Below the pieces are notes generated by a model, which had not been told where the DNA came from, made no database searches, and worked only from the letters and a program-made list of their open reading frames with translations. Positions 41,223 to 52,771 of a DNA stretch of 64,000 nt are shown here, piece after piece; positions within the stretch are counted from its first letter, which is position 1, and each line of letters begins with the position of its first letter. Origin of the DNA: Ephydatia muelleri (taxonomy: Eukaryota; Porifera; Demospongiae; Spongillida; Spongillidae); NCBI GenBank assembly GCA_013339895.1, contig JABACO010000003.1, forward strand, positions 517,635 through 581,634, in the 5' to 3' direction. Position numbers and translations under genes: made by a program.

Positions 41223-43067
41223 TCAACAACAACTGCATCGCAGTTCAAGTGGTTCTGAAGAAGAAACCATGATCTTTATCTTTTCCATGAAATCCCTCCA
41301 CAGTGTCTCCTTGTCATTCCAGATTTCTGAATTGAATACTTTAATGAAGTTTAAGATGTCCTCGTACTCCTGACCAAAATCAATTTCGTGCATCTGATGA
41401 TAATCCACTTCATCAGGACAGAGTAAGATCCAGAATGCCATCCAGAACACTTGCAAATAATCAAGTTGCTCTAAAGTGTATGAACCATTATACATACAGC
41501 TGTTATAAATCTGTTCCTGCAAGGTTGATGTAATGGAGTCTTTGCAACGCTCCAAATCAATCAAAACAGCCTCAAATTTACCATCAGGTGTGTTTCTCAG
41601 ACATATATTTGGTAGATGAATATCTAAATGAGCCATATCATGGCTGTGAAGCTCATCAACAGCTGCCTTGACACTCTGAAGAAATTCAATAAGGCACTCT
41701 TTTGCAGTCTCCCTGGTGATGTGATGCAGTCCCCTAAACACATGAAATGCAGTGGAATATGCACCGGAAGATAATAGTACAAAGTAACTGCTGCAAAGAG
41801 AACGTTGCACATGATATTTAGTCAAGTGATGCTCAATGATTGCAAGATGCGATAGCATGTTTGTTCGAGAAAATGATTTCAAGAATAAACTAGTTCCATC
41901 AAGGGTGTTGGACAATTTGAAGACAAGAGAGATGCTGCTATTGTACTGCTCAATTGTAGTGGAGTCTACCTCCCAGTTGACGAAACTGCATGATTCCAAA
42001 TATAACTTGAGGTTTCCTTCATCCTTAATAAAGGAACTAAATTTAGTTTTCTCTGATTCCCATGTTTCTGCTAAGAGCTGTACGACGTTGCGTTTGAATT
42101 TATCTAATTCATTTTCGGACAAGGTAATGAACTTTGAGGGATTGTGTTTGATTTTAAGCAAGCCGTTCATTTGTTCTCTCTGCTTCTTTAGTACATTTTC
42201 GATGGCTGTCACAACATTCTCCTTCTCCAGAACTGTGTACATTATAACAAATCGTAATGCTTCAAAATTCCATTCAACAGTTACCTGAACAACGGCATTC
42301 AAACGTGATATACTGATAACCGTTTTCTTCTTATTGGAAGTTTTTGCAGATACACATCTAGCCGTACTGATGTCCTCAAGGGATAATTTATTCACTGCTG
42401 GCACCAGTTTTTCTGCTTGTACTACATCCTCTTCTTTAACCTCATTCAGTGTAGCTCCACTTAATATTTGAGGTAAAGCAAATCCAATTACTATTTTCTC
42501 AGTACAACCATGTAATCTATTTAACTGTAAAAGAAGTATCAATTTAATTGCACACTGTCTTGCTGTGGCAAGAATATCTTTGGAATAGTATTGGGCAAGA
42601 AAGAAAGGAATATTCGTTTCTTGAACATGTGATACATCCACCTGTTCAGCACTTGAATACGGATACACAGCGATATCAGGAAAAAATGTTGTCGAACATA
42701 ACCATGGTTGCAACAGAGTGGCGGCAAACATGTTGTGCTCTGGTACTACAATGATGTCATGATTAGGACACACCACTCCTACCTGTTTAGCTTTGTTGTC
42801 AAGTACAGCCCTGGTGTTTATATCGTGGAACAGGTTTGCGATCCCAAATGCAGCCTGCACTTCCTCTTCATCAGTTTTGCTGGATCCAGAAAAATCCAGA
42901 ATGTCTGATAGTGAATATTGTCGTATTTCATTTAGCCGTTTCGTGAACTCTGTGTAATTGGCTTCTTTTACAAATGTAAGCCCATCAAAGGGTTTATCGT
43001 CTACACTTAATTCAAAGGAAGAACGCTGTGTAGAACTTCCCATTGGATCTGAACCGTAGTTCTTCAT
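41223..43067 (-). CDS. Kinase-like protein, copy A (intact)
   Basis: About 614 codons from ATG at 43,067. The frame is open 12 codons further up, but AATAAG at 43,086 looks like a splice acceptor. The N-terminal half (DILDFSGSSKTDEEEVQAAF, NHDIIVVPEH) is of unknown fold. The C-terminal part is kinase-like: FLKSFSR with a candidate ATP-site Lys, an AHLDIHLPNICL catalytic loop in place of HRDLKxxN, and VLIDLERC in place of DFG. Lys, Asp, Asn and metal Asp are all kept, so activity is possible. Copies: B (57,600-58,117, dead) and C (63,215 to the window edge, open). An effector-type or atypical kinase is one reading; the substrate is unknown. Confidence 0.75.
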   Translation of the reverse strand: MKNYGSDPMGSSTQRSSFELSVDDKPFDGLTFVKEANYTEFTKRLNEIRQYSLSDILDFSGSSKTDEEEVQAAFGIANLFHDINTRAVLDNKAKQVGVVCPNHDIIVVPEHNMFAATLLQPWLCSTTFFPDIAVYPYSSAEQVDVSHVQETNIPFFLAQYYSKDILATARQCAIKLILLLQLNRLHGCTEKIVIGFALPQILSGATLNEVKEEDVVQAEKLVPAVNKLSLEDISTARCVSAKTSNKKKTVISISRLNAVVQVTVEWNFEALRFVIMYTVLEKENVVTAIENVLKKQREQMNGLLKIKHNPSKFITLSENELDKFKRNVVQLLAETWESEKTKFSSFIKDEGNLKLYLESCSFVNWEVDSTTIEQYNSSISLVFKLSNTLDGTSLFLKSFSRTNMLSHLAIIEHHLTKYHVQRSLCSSYFVLLSSGAYSTAFHVFRGLHHITRETAKECLIEFLQSVKAAVDELHSHDMAHLDIHLPNICLRNTPDGKFEAVLIDLERCKDSITSTLQEQIYNSCMYNGSYTLEQLDYLQVFWMAFWILLCPDEVDYHQMHEIDFGQEYEDILNFIKVFNSEIWNDKETLWRDFMEKIKIMVSSSEPLELRCSCC

Positions 43068-43154
43068 TGTAACAGGGTTTGTTCCCTTATTAAAAAAATA
43101 CAATCACAATCAGTACAAATTAGTGCAAGGAATACAATGTACACTTGCTACAAA

Positions 43155-43835
43155 ACCATACGTTATCCTGTGCAGGTAAACTTTTAATTATTACAAAGCA
43201 TTCTGCACATCAATACGATGGGAAACAATAAAACCCTTCAGTCTCCATTGTATGCATAACAAGCACATCTCCGTTGAGGAGTGATTTATAGGCCGAGGCA
43301 TGCAACATGCACGCAAACACTTCAAACACTTCAACACATCAACATACAGGAATACAACATATTCACAACATGTGCATGTACAGTACATACAGCTAACGGA
43401 TACAACCATAAACACAGACAACTAGCCGCTGTGCTTGTTCCAAAGACAATACCTTTGCCAGTTCGTTGCCACACTGATTGTAAAAAAAGCTTCATCCTAA
43501 TATTCTTAGCCCACCAAGGCCACTGGCGTTCTGCCATACCACACAAACCCACCAAATAGACACGTGCACATGTCCCTGCATACATCTAGGTTCGCTTCTA
43601 TAGAAGCAGTCCTACGCAGTTCAAATCATACGACACATTGCACCCTCGTTCGCCTTTTGCGACCACCCACATTGCGAAAGTGCCTAGCTCTTATATACAC
43701 CACTACACTGGTAAACGCACGCTCAATAACCATTCATGTTCTATATACCGGCTACTCAGAGCAAGATTAAATCTACCCTCAAAACTTACTCCTTTTTGCC
43801 AATTTACTCTCGCACGTGAGATTAAAATTAGAACC
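43155..43835 (+). repeat. Dispersed repeat R1, copy a
   Basis: A roughly 650-bp sequence from ACGTTATCCTGTGCAGG to CTCGCACGTGAGATTAAAA. It also occurs at about 45,553-46,190 (direct) and 58,320-58,975 (inverted). It contains CTCTTATATACACCAC, a TATA-like motif, and CACGTG. It borders the 5' side of kinase-like gene A. It could be an LTR-like or promoter-bearing repeat; no LTR pair was proven. Confidence 0.7.
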
Positions 43836-43867
43836 AGGAATGAGAAAGCACTGGAACAGAATGAAAC

Positions 43868-44205
43868 TGGATATTTCAAGGAGGACGGCGCATTGTGCAG
43901 AAGATGGGTGCCAACTGACTGACAGGAGCAGAGTATCGAGCAGCTGGTACTTCTGAAGCGCTGCCGGGGAACGGTGTTGGAGATGGCTCATGAGATTCCC
44001 ATATCAGGGCACCAAGGCAAAGGAAGACAAGGCAGAGGGTTTAAATTTTTCTGGCCTTCAGTGTTCAAGGACATTGAAGATTACTGTAGGAGTTGTCGAA
44101 TTTGCCAGGAAACTACCCAAAGCGTTGGAACGAGAGCGCCACTGATTCCGTTGCCCATTATCAGTGAACTGTTTAGCTGGATGGCTATGGACATAGTAGA
44201 TGGTG
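43868..44205 (+). pseudogene. Gypsy integrase zinc-binding fragment
   Basis: The frame reads LEMAHEIPISGHQGKGR (His pair), DIEDYCRSCRICQETTQ (Cys pair) and PLIPLPIISELFSWMAMDIV, then loses similarity. This is the HHCC region and the start of the core of a gypsy integrase. The complete His pair is the feature missing from the element at 2171-5200. Confidence 0.75.
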
Positions 44206-44229
44206 GTCTGTTATTGTTCTACCTGCTGC

Positions 44230-46385
44230 ATTCACATGGATACAACAAGGTCAGTAGCTCCTGATCCTCTTAACTCTTTAACTACCTATCAGTGTTCATT
44301 AAATTAGGTTCTGTGGTTGTCAAAAGTGTCAGTCAGTGTAAAATGAATACATTGTACTTACGCACTTATAACTTCATGCAGGATCAGCGACTTTGTATAC
44401 ATGTACATGTAGTTTAGTACAACGATAGCACAGCAAGTGAGTGTTGCAAAGACATAACTGGTGGTGGCCACGGTGGTCGTTATGGTTGCAAGAATGTGTG
44501 TACTGCTGTCGTGAAAGGCTCGACAATGACTATAAAGACAGGGGGGTGGTTGTGATGAAGACGACCAGGTGGTTGAACATGACCGCTCAAAATTAGAACG
44601 GTCATGGTGCGCATGAAAGAAGTTTATAAAGAGTACATTTTACATTACACTCTAAAATTCATAACATACACATTGCAAACAAAAACCCCCTGCATACTTC
44701 TACAATGTTATGTGACATCTGTTTTATAGTCATTAGGTATAAATTACACAACTTCATTTCCCCCCTCATCCCCCAAACACAACCTCTTACATTTATACAT
44801 GCATACACTGCACTTAACTAACCATGGGATTCTTTGGTTCTCTGGCAGCATCCATCTTGCAAAAACTGAAACACAACTATTCAAACAAAATAAAATGATA
44901 GATTATCCTATAGTTAACAAAAATTGTATTACTCTATGGAGTTTACTGTGTACATATATAATGCTTGAACACATGAGCAGAAAACCTCTGAATTATCAGG
45001 AGAAAACTACATAAAATGACACAAATGTAAGCCATTATGTACCAAGCTATGCTGTACTCACTCTTGTAAAGAAATATCACGTGACATCCCTATTCAATAT
45101 GCATCATTGTGCTGAACAGTTTTGTACATCTAATGTAAACATGAATTCATTTACATTTGCTAACTAGTGTTGAAATGCCACACATGTATCACACATTATA
45201 CAGTGACACCTCATCACCATCCCCGTATATGGGCATGTTTTCATTTACAGTAACTGAGCTAACTGTCCTATAACCAGACTTGATAGGATGTCTGAACCAA
45301 CTCATGTAAGCCTTCAGCCAAATCAGCACTTCAATTGGAAGAAGTACATGCTACCAAATGCTGCACTGTGTATAACATTTGTTAGGGAATGAACAGGATA
45401 GAGTTAGAAATCAGCAGCATAGACCACATGCTTTCATAGCCCTCAACAGCAATAGCTTCTGAATGATAAACGAAATACCCCTGAAACCAGTAAGTACTAA
45501 CACATGCATAGAGATGATAGAAACATACACGCATACACCCAGCCAGCGTACACTGTGCAGGTAAACTTTGATTATTACAAAGCATTCTGCACATCAGTAC
45601 GATGGGAACCATTCAGTCTCCATTGTATGCATAACCATATCTCCGTTGCGGAGTGATTTATAGGCCGAGGCATGCAACATGCACGCAAACACTTCAAACA
45701 CACATCACACTATACATAACATATTTGCACAATATACACAACATGTGCATGTACAGTACATACAGCTAACGGATACAACAATAAACACAGACAACTAGCC
45801 GCTGTGCTTGTTCCGAAGACAATACCTTTGCCAGTTCGTTGCTCACACTGATTGTAAGAAACGCTTCATCCTAATATTCTTAGCCCACCATACAAGGCCT
45901 CTGGCGTTATGCCATGCCACACAAACCCACCAAATAGACACGTGCACATGTCCCTGCATATATCTAGGTTCGCTTCTACAGAAGCAGTCCTACGCAGTTG
46001 AAATCATACGACACATTGCACCCTCGTTCGACTTTTGCGACCACCCACATTGCGAAAGTGCCTGGCTCTTATATACACCACTACACTGGTAAACGCACGC
46101 TCATTACCGGCTACTCAGAGCAAGATTAAATCTACCCTCAAAACTTACTCCTTTTTGCAAATTTGTGAAACAATTCTCGCACGTGAGATTAAAATTAGAC
46201 CCAGGATATCCATTAACCGGGCCGGAAGTACATTTCGGCCGGATCGGATCAATAAACAAGTCTTCATGCCCGCTCACGCTGGCTAACCCCAATAGTGTGG
46301 CTCCAGTAGGTCGGAGTGTGTCCGTTACCAGCTGCTTGAGTGCCCCCTCCGGTTGGTCAAGAGATAATATATTATGACCAAGTGA
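44230..46385 (+). repeat. Inverted duplication, left arm
   Basis: Matches 58,118-60,110 in reverse orientation over about 2 kb, from AGGTCAGTAGCTCCTGATCC to the GGTTGGTCAAGAGATAATAT region. It includes R1 copy b and a GGCCGGAAGTACATTTCGGCC-type segment. No gene was recognised within. It holds the empty site (45,303-45,319) of the MITE found in the other arm. Confidence 0.85.
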
Positions 46386-46599
46386 TTCTTGCACATTGCT
46401 TAAATACCTTTTCTGGCATAGCGTTGCTCTTAGTACACACACATGTTCGTGTTCAAATTAATATTATTCTCCCTCATGCAAAGGGCTTTAAACCAGCCTA
46501 CCAGATGACAACAAATTTATGGCAAAAGAAGGGTACAAGAGGTATATAACAAATTGAAATGAATGTATCCTGGCCTCAGATATAAAACGGTTCAAAATC

Positions 46600-48150
46600 A
46601 GCACGTCACCGCTTATCTGATGGACCAACTACAGAAGATGGAAAGACTGAAAGACCACAGTTTGTATTTTTCAAGTAACAGTTGTTTGCACCAATTGTAC
46701 TAGATACCACAGTATCCATCAAGGAGCAGTTTTTCATTATTATGAATCAAGAAGGAGACTGCCCAATGATTCTGCTGACATTAGAGAAAGTGTAGTTAGA
46801 AGTAACAACAATGAAGTGGAGAACTCAGAAAAAGGTCAGTTGTTAGATTCTTTCATGCTCAGAGCACAACCATTATCAGTGTTTATCTCAGCTTTACGTA
46901 GAGTGAAGCTCTGTGGTAAAGACAAAAGACTGGGATGAAATAGATTATCGATGTACATGTATGACGGATGAAAGTGAAGGAGTTGTTTATTTCTATATCA
47001 GTAACATCAGCACATATGTCGATTTTCGATTTCTTTTCTTATTCTCGCACGTGAGATTAAAATTAGACCCAGGATATCCATTAACGGGGCCGGAAGTAGA
47101 AATGTCTAATACCCAATAAACAAGTCTTCATGCCCGCTGATGCTGAGATAATATATTATGACCAATTGATTCTTGCACTTTGCTTAAATACCTTTTCTGG
47201 CATAGCGTTGCTCTTAGTACACACACATGTTCGTGTTCAAATTAATATTATTACGATGAAAGTGATGGAGAGCACGATGGAAAGACAATAAAAGAAACAA
47301 TTGACCATCTTGGCGATCGGGTGGTGCGTGCAAAGCATAACATTGCATACATGTAAGTTGTTTATTTGTATATCAGTAACATCTGCACGTATGTCGATCT
47401 TCGATTTCTTTTCATACCATATTAGCACTGAACAAACTGATTGAAAAGCTTAATCATCTTGTAAATAAAGAGGAGCTCTCTACATGAGATTTACTAGGTT
47501 ACTGCAATTAGTAGGAGTTTCATCACTGTCAGATGCTCCTGAAAATGTACCAGAATGGGATGTTACAACCAGCAATGCTTTGAAATTGCATGAATGTATC
47601 TGTTTTACTCTCGTTTATCTCCTACACATTTTGACAAGTATAGCAGCCTGATGGTAACTGCATGGCAAAAGTTTTGGTATATAATTTGTTTATGCCATTT
47701 CTATTAGAGCCACAATTGGTAGCACTCTCAGAGGTTCAAAACTGTATGTAGTTGATGAAAATAAAACTCCATCATTTATAACCCAGACCTACAGACAAAT
47801 ACAAGGCAACAGAGTTCTGCAGGTGATCAGATGAGTTGCAGTGGATTGTCTTGTTATGAACTTCGATACTTTAAACAATGCAGACCTGCTGGGGACACCA
47901 CCAGCACAACAGAATGGCACAACAAACAGACGGCGCTTGACATGTACTGGTAGCTGCATAAGTGTAGCTGAGTGAAATTATAATCCTTCTTCCCCTTCAT
48001 GAAGACACAAGTCCTGGTCCACAGCTTTCAAGACGACTCTCTACTAGTAAAGTTTCCCTTCATGAAGATATGAGCTCTGGTCCACAGATTGAAGTCCTTA
48101 ATCAGAAAATTAGGTACTCTTGACTCACCATATGTGATCCAATATGCTTC
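46600..48150 (+). pseudogene. Multi-exon gene with LHED-SPGPQ repeats, copy 1 (decayed)
   Basis: Exon-like blocks lie in the same order as the inverted copy at 50,330-51,680. An exon after TACCACAG reads HQGAVFHYYESRRRL. A second exon, DEIDYRCTCMTDESEG, is split by a repeat (about 46,983-47,254). A third, with SSAGDQMSCSGLSCYELRYF, is near 47,830. The last, near 48,000-48,122, reads PLHEDTSPGPQLSRRLST and SLHEDMSSGPQIEVLNQK, then stops. Only two repeats remain here against about five in the other copy. Function unknown. Confidence 0.45.
46983..47254. repeat. Repeat block interrupting an exon of copy 1
   Basis: GATGAAAGTGA occurs on both sides (46,967-46,977 and about 47,252-47,262) and only once in the uninterrupted paralogue near 51,070. 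The block contains a shortened copy of 46,160-46,460 (CTCGCACGTGAGATTAAAAT onward) and also a piece of the next intron, so it is not a simple insertion. Confidence 0.5.
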
Positions 48151-48768
48151 ACAATGATCAGAAGCCACATATATTTATATCACATTGCACCATTTCAAAG
48201 AAAGAAAAGAAAAAAGAAGGCACCTAGTGATGCATTGTTTGATTGCTGGAACATATTCTGCAATTAATTGCATAGTCACTTTTGGAGCACTCGTAATTTT
48301 GTCCATGGTAGTCCAAGGCCAGCTTTAATAGCCAGAGCTTCACCTGCTTCAACTACACTCACTATTCCAGCCTCTTGCAATAGTGTGGGCGTCTCTGCCG
48401 GGGCAAGGCAGTCTAGCTCCTTGCAAAGAAGTGCAGAAGGCTCTCCCTGGCTGACTACTTCTCACACCTTTTGGATTTCCTTGCAGCGGGTTCTTGCACT
48501 TGCTGTCCCAGTAGGAGTACGAGCATGTGTGACATGCATGAGTGTGATTGGATAAGGGGAAGATATGGTGTTTACAACACATTAAATAACATCAGCTATA
48601 TGTACTCAACTGTTCCTCCAGTTGGAATGGTGATGAGTGGTGAGCTGGTGAAACCAATCTTCTGCATGTAGGTACATGAGACACTGTCTGGATATAATCT
48701 TCTGAAAGAAGTTCCGCCACATCACACTTGTGAGTTCTGTACTCACCAGCCATACGTCCTTCCCACAG
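48151..48768. other. No gene recognised
   Basis: A plus-strand frame at 48,268-48,555 is open but has no known motif. Confidence 0.35.
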
Positions 48769-49024
48769 GTGTGGTGCTGGTCTCATTTGGGAAGGAGCCA
48801 ACGGAGTGTCCATTATTCAGCACAGACATTTGACTCCAGGGCAGTTGGATGCCATGAACCAGCGTACCATGCAGTCTGTGCTAACCAATACCCTACACAG
48901 CAGCTCCAGTGGCCTGTGTATAATTGAAGGGACACTGAAAGTGGTCCAGTATGTCAGGATTGTTGGAACTGGGTCTTGCACTGAGAAGCCTGTCTGCATA
49001 GGTGTAGATACCGGGGGGCAGTAG
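48769..49024 (+). CDS. Possible exon of unknown gene, truncated by a repeat
   Basis: After acceptor CTTCCCACAG an open frame of 85 codons reads CGAGLIWEGANGVSIIQHRH, LDAMNQRTMQSVLTNTLHSS and LKVVQYVRIVGTGSC, which looks protein-like. Its last codons run into GGGGGGCAGTAGGGGCC followed by C-runs typical of a MITE end. The 3' end is therefore probably lost. Family not recognised. Confidence 0.35.
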
Positions 49025-50329
49025 GGGCCTTGGCCCCCCAAATCTTGAGCATTATGTGTGTAATGTAGGCTGAATTTATATTAGATAAACCCTTTGGCCC
49101 CCCCCTCCCCCAATCTTGTTTACGTTCCTACACTTCTGTGTCTGCATGAGAGGGGCTATTCCACTTATGGCTGCAAAAATCTATTATGGGCTGGTGGTTG
49201 GCCTGTGAATTGCGACTTTCATTTGGTGGTGGTTTTGGATGACATATCTGAGTGTGGTAAGAAATAGGTTTGTGTGAATATGAATTCCCTATCACCATGC
49301 AGTCAACTGCTGTGTGAGACTTATAATCAAAAGGAATCCTGCAGAAAATTTGGGACCCATCTGGATGATGTTTGTCCATTACTTGTTTGCACCGATAGCA
49401 AAATGATTGTGGGTGAACCCCTAGAATGTCTTTGGATGAACCCCTATTACGTTTTGGGACATGTTAATTTCAAAAAGAGTATAAAAATCATCTGCAAACT
49501 CTGCAGTTCTATATATTCCTTTTTTTCTGTCTCTAGATTCTACCAAGGAGCGATCACAGACCTCTGCACCTGTTGTTAACTTTGCGTGTATCTCCTCCAT
49601 TCTAAACAACACAAATCACTCCTGCTCTGATCAGTGGTGAAACAAAGGTTGGCTACTTCTACGTGGTATAAATGTGCTCTCCTATGTGTGCTGATCAATA
49701 TATTACTTTCTTACTGTTTTCTAAGGGTTGGATCCTTCGCAAAGACCGCTCAAGTACACCCCATCATTTTCCACCAAAATTACATTGATGTGAAAATGGA
49801 CTGCGCAGAAGCATGTGCAATAACTGAGTCCTTGTGTATTTATGATGTAGCTATGGTTGAGTGTTTTTATGGACTGTCTCTGTCTTCCGAATGTCGTTAG
49901 ACAAGTATTATATGTGGCTCAGAAAACTGGCATTGTATGAGAATAAACTTGGTGTTCTCATAGTGAATTACGGCATCATTTAAATTTCTAACCTATTGTC
50001 CAGCTGCAAACGCCCTTGTGTCAATGCACCATATAAAGTACATTTACACAACTGTAAGCGTACATAACACTGTTAGAAACAAACCACTCACCTGATAAGG
50101 CCACACCCACCCCTCAGGGTCACATGATGTTTACTGAACTAGTAGGGTAGGGCCTCAGACGATTGTGAAGCATATCTGATAAGCCTTGTGTCACATGCAC
50201 CCTATGAATTACACATAATGTAAGTGTGCATTACGTTAGTAGAACAAACCACTCACCTGATATAAGGCCACACCCCTCAGGATCACATGATCTTTAGAGG
50301 ACCATTAGGATGTGGCTTCTGACCATTGT
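49025..50329. other. Repeat-rich intergenic region
   Basis: GGGGCCTTGGCCCCCC at 49,024-49,039 and CCCCCCCTCCCCC near 49,103 look like MITE debris. A short plus frame at 49,634-49,900 has a hydrophobic N-terminal stretch and several Cys but no recognised domain. AAACCACTCACCTGATAAGG and AAACCACTCACCTGATATAAGG near 50,083 and 50,246 are direct repeats about 160 bp apart. Confidence 0.35.
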
Positions 50330-50366
50330 GAAACATATCGGATCACATTCGGTGAGTCAAGAGTAC

Positions 50367-50711
50367 CTAATTTTCTGATTCAGAACTTCGATCAATCTGT
50401 GGACCAGGGCTCATATCTTCATGAAGGGAAACTTTACTAGCACTTAGAGACTCGTTTTTAAAGCTGTGGTCCCTGGCTCGTATCTTCGCAAAGGGAAACT
50501 TTAATAGTAGAGACTCGTCCCGAATGCTGTGGACCAGGGTTCGTATCTTCATGAAGGGAAGCTTTACTATAATAGAGACTCGTGTTGAAAGCTGTAGACC
50601 AGGGCTCGTGTCTTCTTGAAAGGAAGCTTTATTAGTAGAGACTGGTCTTGAAAGCTGTAGACCAGGGCTCATATCTTCATGAAGCGGAATAAGGATTAAA
50701 ATCTCACTCAA
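50367..50711 (-). CDS. Coding repeat array, gene copy 2 (LHED-SPGPQ repeats)
   Basis: Open for 114 codons. Five tandem units of 63-66 bp encode variants of LHEDMSPGLQLSTRVSxxKxS; two central units are shifted in frame (MKIRTLVHSIRDESLLLKF). The array then reads SLHEDMSPGPQIDRSSESEN and stops. It is the inverted counterpart of 47,990-48,122, which has two units. Further exons of this copy lie to the right, up to about 51,680. No known domain. Confidence 0.5.
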   Translation of the reverse strand: MSEILILIPLHEDMSPGLQLSRPVSTNKASFQEDTSPGLQLSTRVSIIVKLPFMKIRTLVHSIRDESLLLKFPFAKIRARDHSFKNESLSASKVSLHEDMSPGPQIDRSSESEN

Positions 50712-51680
50712 CTACACTTACGCAGCTACTAGTACATGTCAAGCGCCATCTGTTTGTTGTGCCATTCGATGGTGCAGGTGGTGTCCCCAGCAGGTCTGCA
50801 TGGTTTAAAATATCAAAGTTCATAACAAGACAATCCACTGCAACTCATCTGATCAGCTGCAGAACTCTGTTGCCTTGTATTTGTCTGCAGGGTCTGGGCT
50901 ATAAATGAATAAGATTCAATTGAGTTTTATTTTCATCAACTGCATACAGTTTTGAATCTCTGAGAGTGCTATCAATTGCGGCTCTAAATAGAAATGGCAT
51001 GAACAAATTATAGATGGTCTTGTGTTTCTTTTATTGTCTTTCCATCATGCTCTCCATCACTTTCATCTGTCATATATCGATAATCTATTTCATCCAAGTA
51101 TTTTTTCTCTTTTGTCTTTACCACAGAGCTTCACTGTACGTAAAACTGAGATAAACACTGATAATGGTTGTGCTCTGAGCATGAAAGAATTTAACAACTG
51201 ACCTTTTTCTGAGTTCTCCGCTTCTTAGTTGTTTTTTTGTTACTTGTAACTGCACTTTCTCTAATGCCAGCAGTCTCCTTGATTCATAACAACGATAAAC
51301 AGCTCCTTGATGATACAGTGTGTTACTGTGGTATCTAGTACAATTGGTGCAAACAAATGTTACTTGAAAAATACAAACTGTGGTCTTTCAGTCTTTCCAT
51401 CTTCTAAAACGCGGCGATGTTAGGATATATATTTAAGGTTTAGGGTTTAGGGTTTAGGGCCGCGCCGAAGGCGCGAGGGACCAGGTCAATTTGCACCCGG
51501 AATCCGAATCCAGTGTCAAAAAGCACCCGTCTTACACTAAAATTTTTTAGCAATGTTTTGGCCGTCTACGACCACTGGACGAGGGCGCCTTCGGCGCCAT
51601 ATGAGGCGCCTTCGGCGTCATATAAAATTTCCTAGTTGGTCCATCAGATAAGCGGTGACGCGCTGATATTGAATTGCATG
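50712..51680 (-). pseudogene. Upstream exons of gene copy 2
   Basis: Minus-strand blocks match copy 1: one near 50,790-50,900 (SADQMSCSGLSCYEL), one near 51,020-51,120 (DEIDYRYMTDESDGEHDGKT, uninterrupted here), and one near 51,190-51,320 between acceptor TACCACAG and donor AAAAAG|GTCAGT. The last reads in a different frame from copy 1, so at least one copy is broken. A foreign block is inserted at 51,406-51,632. Confidence 0.4.
51406..51632. mobile_element. 227-bp insertion carrying (TTTAGGG)3 and GC-rich hairpins
   Basis: Absent from the paralogous site near 46,620-46,630, where the flanks join. It contains three TTTAGGG units (51,440-51,460), GCCGCGCCGAAGGCGCGA, GGCGCCTTCGGCGCC (51,584-51,598) and GGCGCCTTCGGCGTC. 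It is much more GC-rich than its surroundings. TA lies at both junctions. Element family unknown. Confidence 0.7.
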
Positions 51681-52771
51681 CATGTACATGGTTCACTAAA
51701 ACGTGATATTCGCAATACATATGTAGATGCACACTTCAAAATGGTAATGGATTACTGTGACCTCTCAGTAGTCTAAGTGTACAAAATAACTGGACAACAA
51801 CATTGGAGTTTTAATTATACCCCTGGCAGTAAAATAAAGTACCTTGATCATTTGTGCATATGTAAGTGTTCAATTTATTTAAAATCAGCAATCATGCTAT
51901 AAGTAATCTTAACAAGTTCTGTTTTCTCTTTCTGGCTCTTACTTGTGACCTTAGGGCATTTATATTTGGTCACACACTCAGTTAGTGCTCTTTCATGATG
52001 AACTTCAGCCTTTCCACTTTATTGGTCATACAGCCATATGTCCTGTATGTACAGCTTTATTAAAATGATTATGTATAGCTTCAGTGCCTTGTTCACCCAT
52101 TGATGTACACTCTTAAGATGTGCATTTTCAGGGTCCTCTTTATTCTGGGATATGTGATATCCTTATAACCAAAAAAAAAAGTCTACACGTCTCCTGCAAT
52201 AACATTGATTTTAAAAGTCAATATAGCTCTGAATTAGAGTTAAGTACCAAGTGTGGTATTTTCTTCTTCAGATACACAGTTCTTATTGTACAGGTCGTGG
52301 CACTGAGAAAATAGTGAAAAGGCTTTCTTGTATTTTGCACAAAGAGAAGTGTATCCTCAACCAGTTGTGGTGAGTACTTCTGTACTGTGTTTACCAGGAA
52401 TGTGCATAATGCATGTGTGTTGAGCCTATTTAGAAGTTCATTTTTTGTACGTGTAAAACACAAAGGGCTAGTTTTGTTTACTTACACATACCTGTAACAT
52501 CTTGTTTGCATGGTTACCAACAAATGTTCCTCCATGTTACTGCTGATGTTGCACATTGAGACTTTGGAGAGCAGTTTCTACACACTTCACAAATGGACTG
52601 CAAAGCCCTTTTGTAACTTTTTATTTACATCAGATATTGAGTGTTCCTACATGTAGATACATGCATTTGGTATGAATAAAACATGTATTATCCGCCACCA
52701 AGTAACGAAGCAAATTGGCTATTTTGCTGCTGTAGTTTCCATCTTCTTCTTTTAAACTAGAGAGAAGAGGA
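51681..52771. other. No gene recognised
   Basis: AT-rich. A minus frame at 52,218-52,463 has no known motif. Confidence 0.4.

Noticed and set aside
43155..43835. Repeat R1 as the LTR of a retrotransposon
   Set aside because: Copies lack a consistent TG...CA boundary, a primer-binding site or a polypurine tract; the copies are better explained by segmental duplication.
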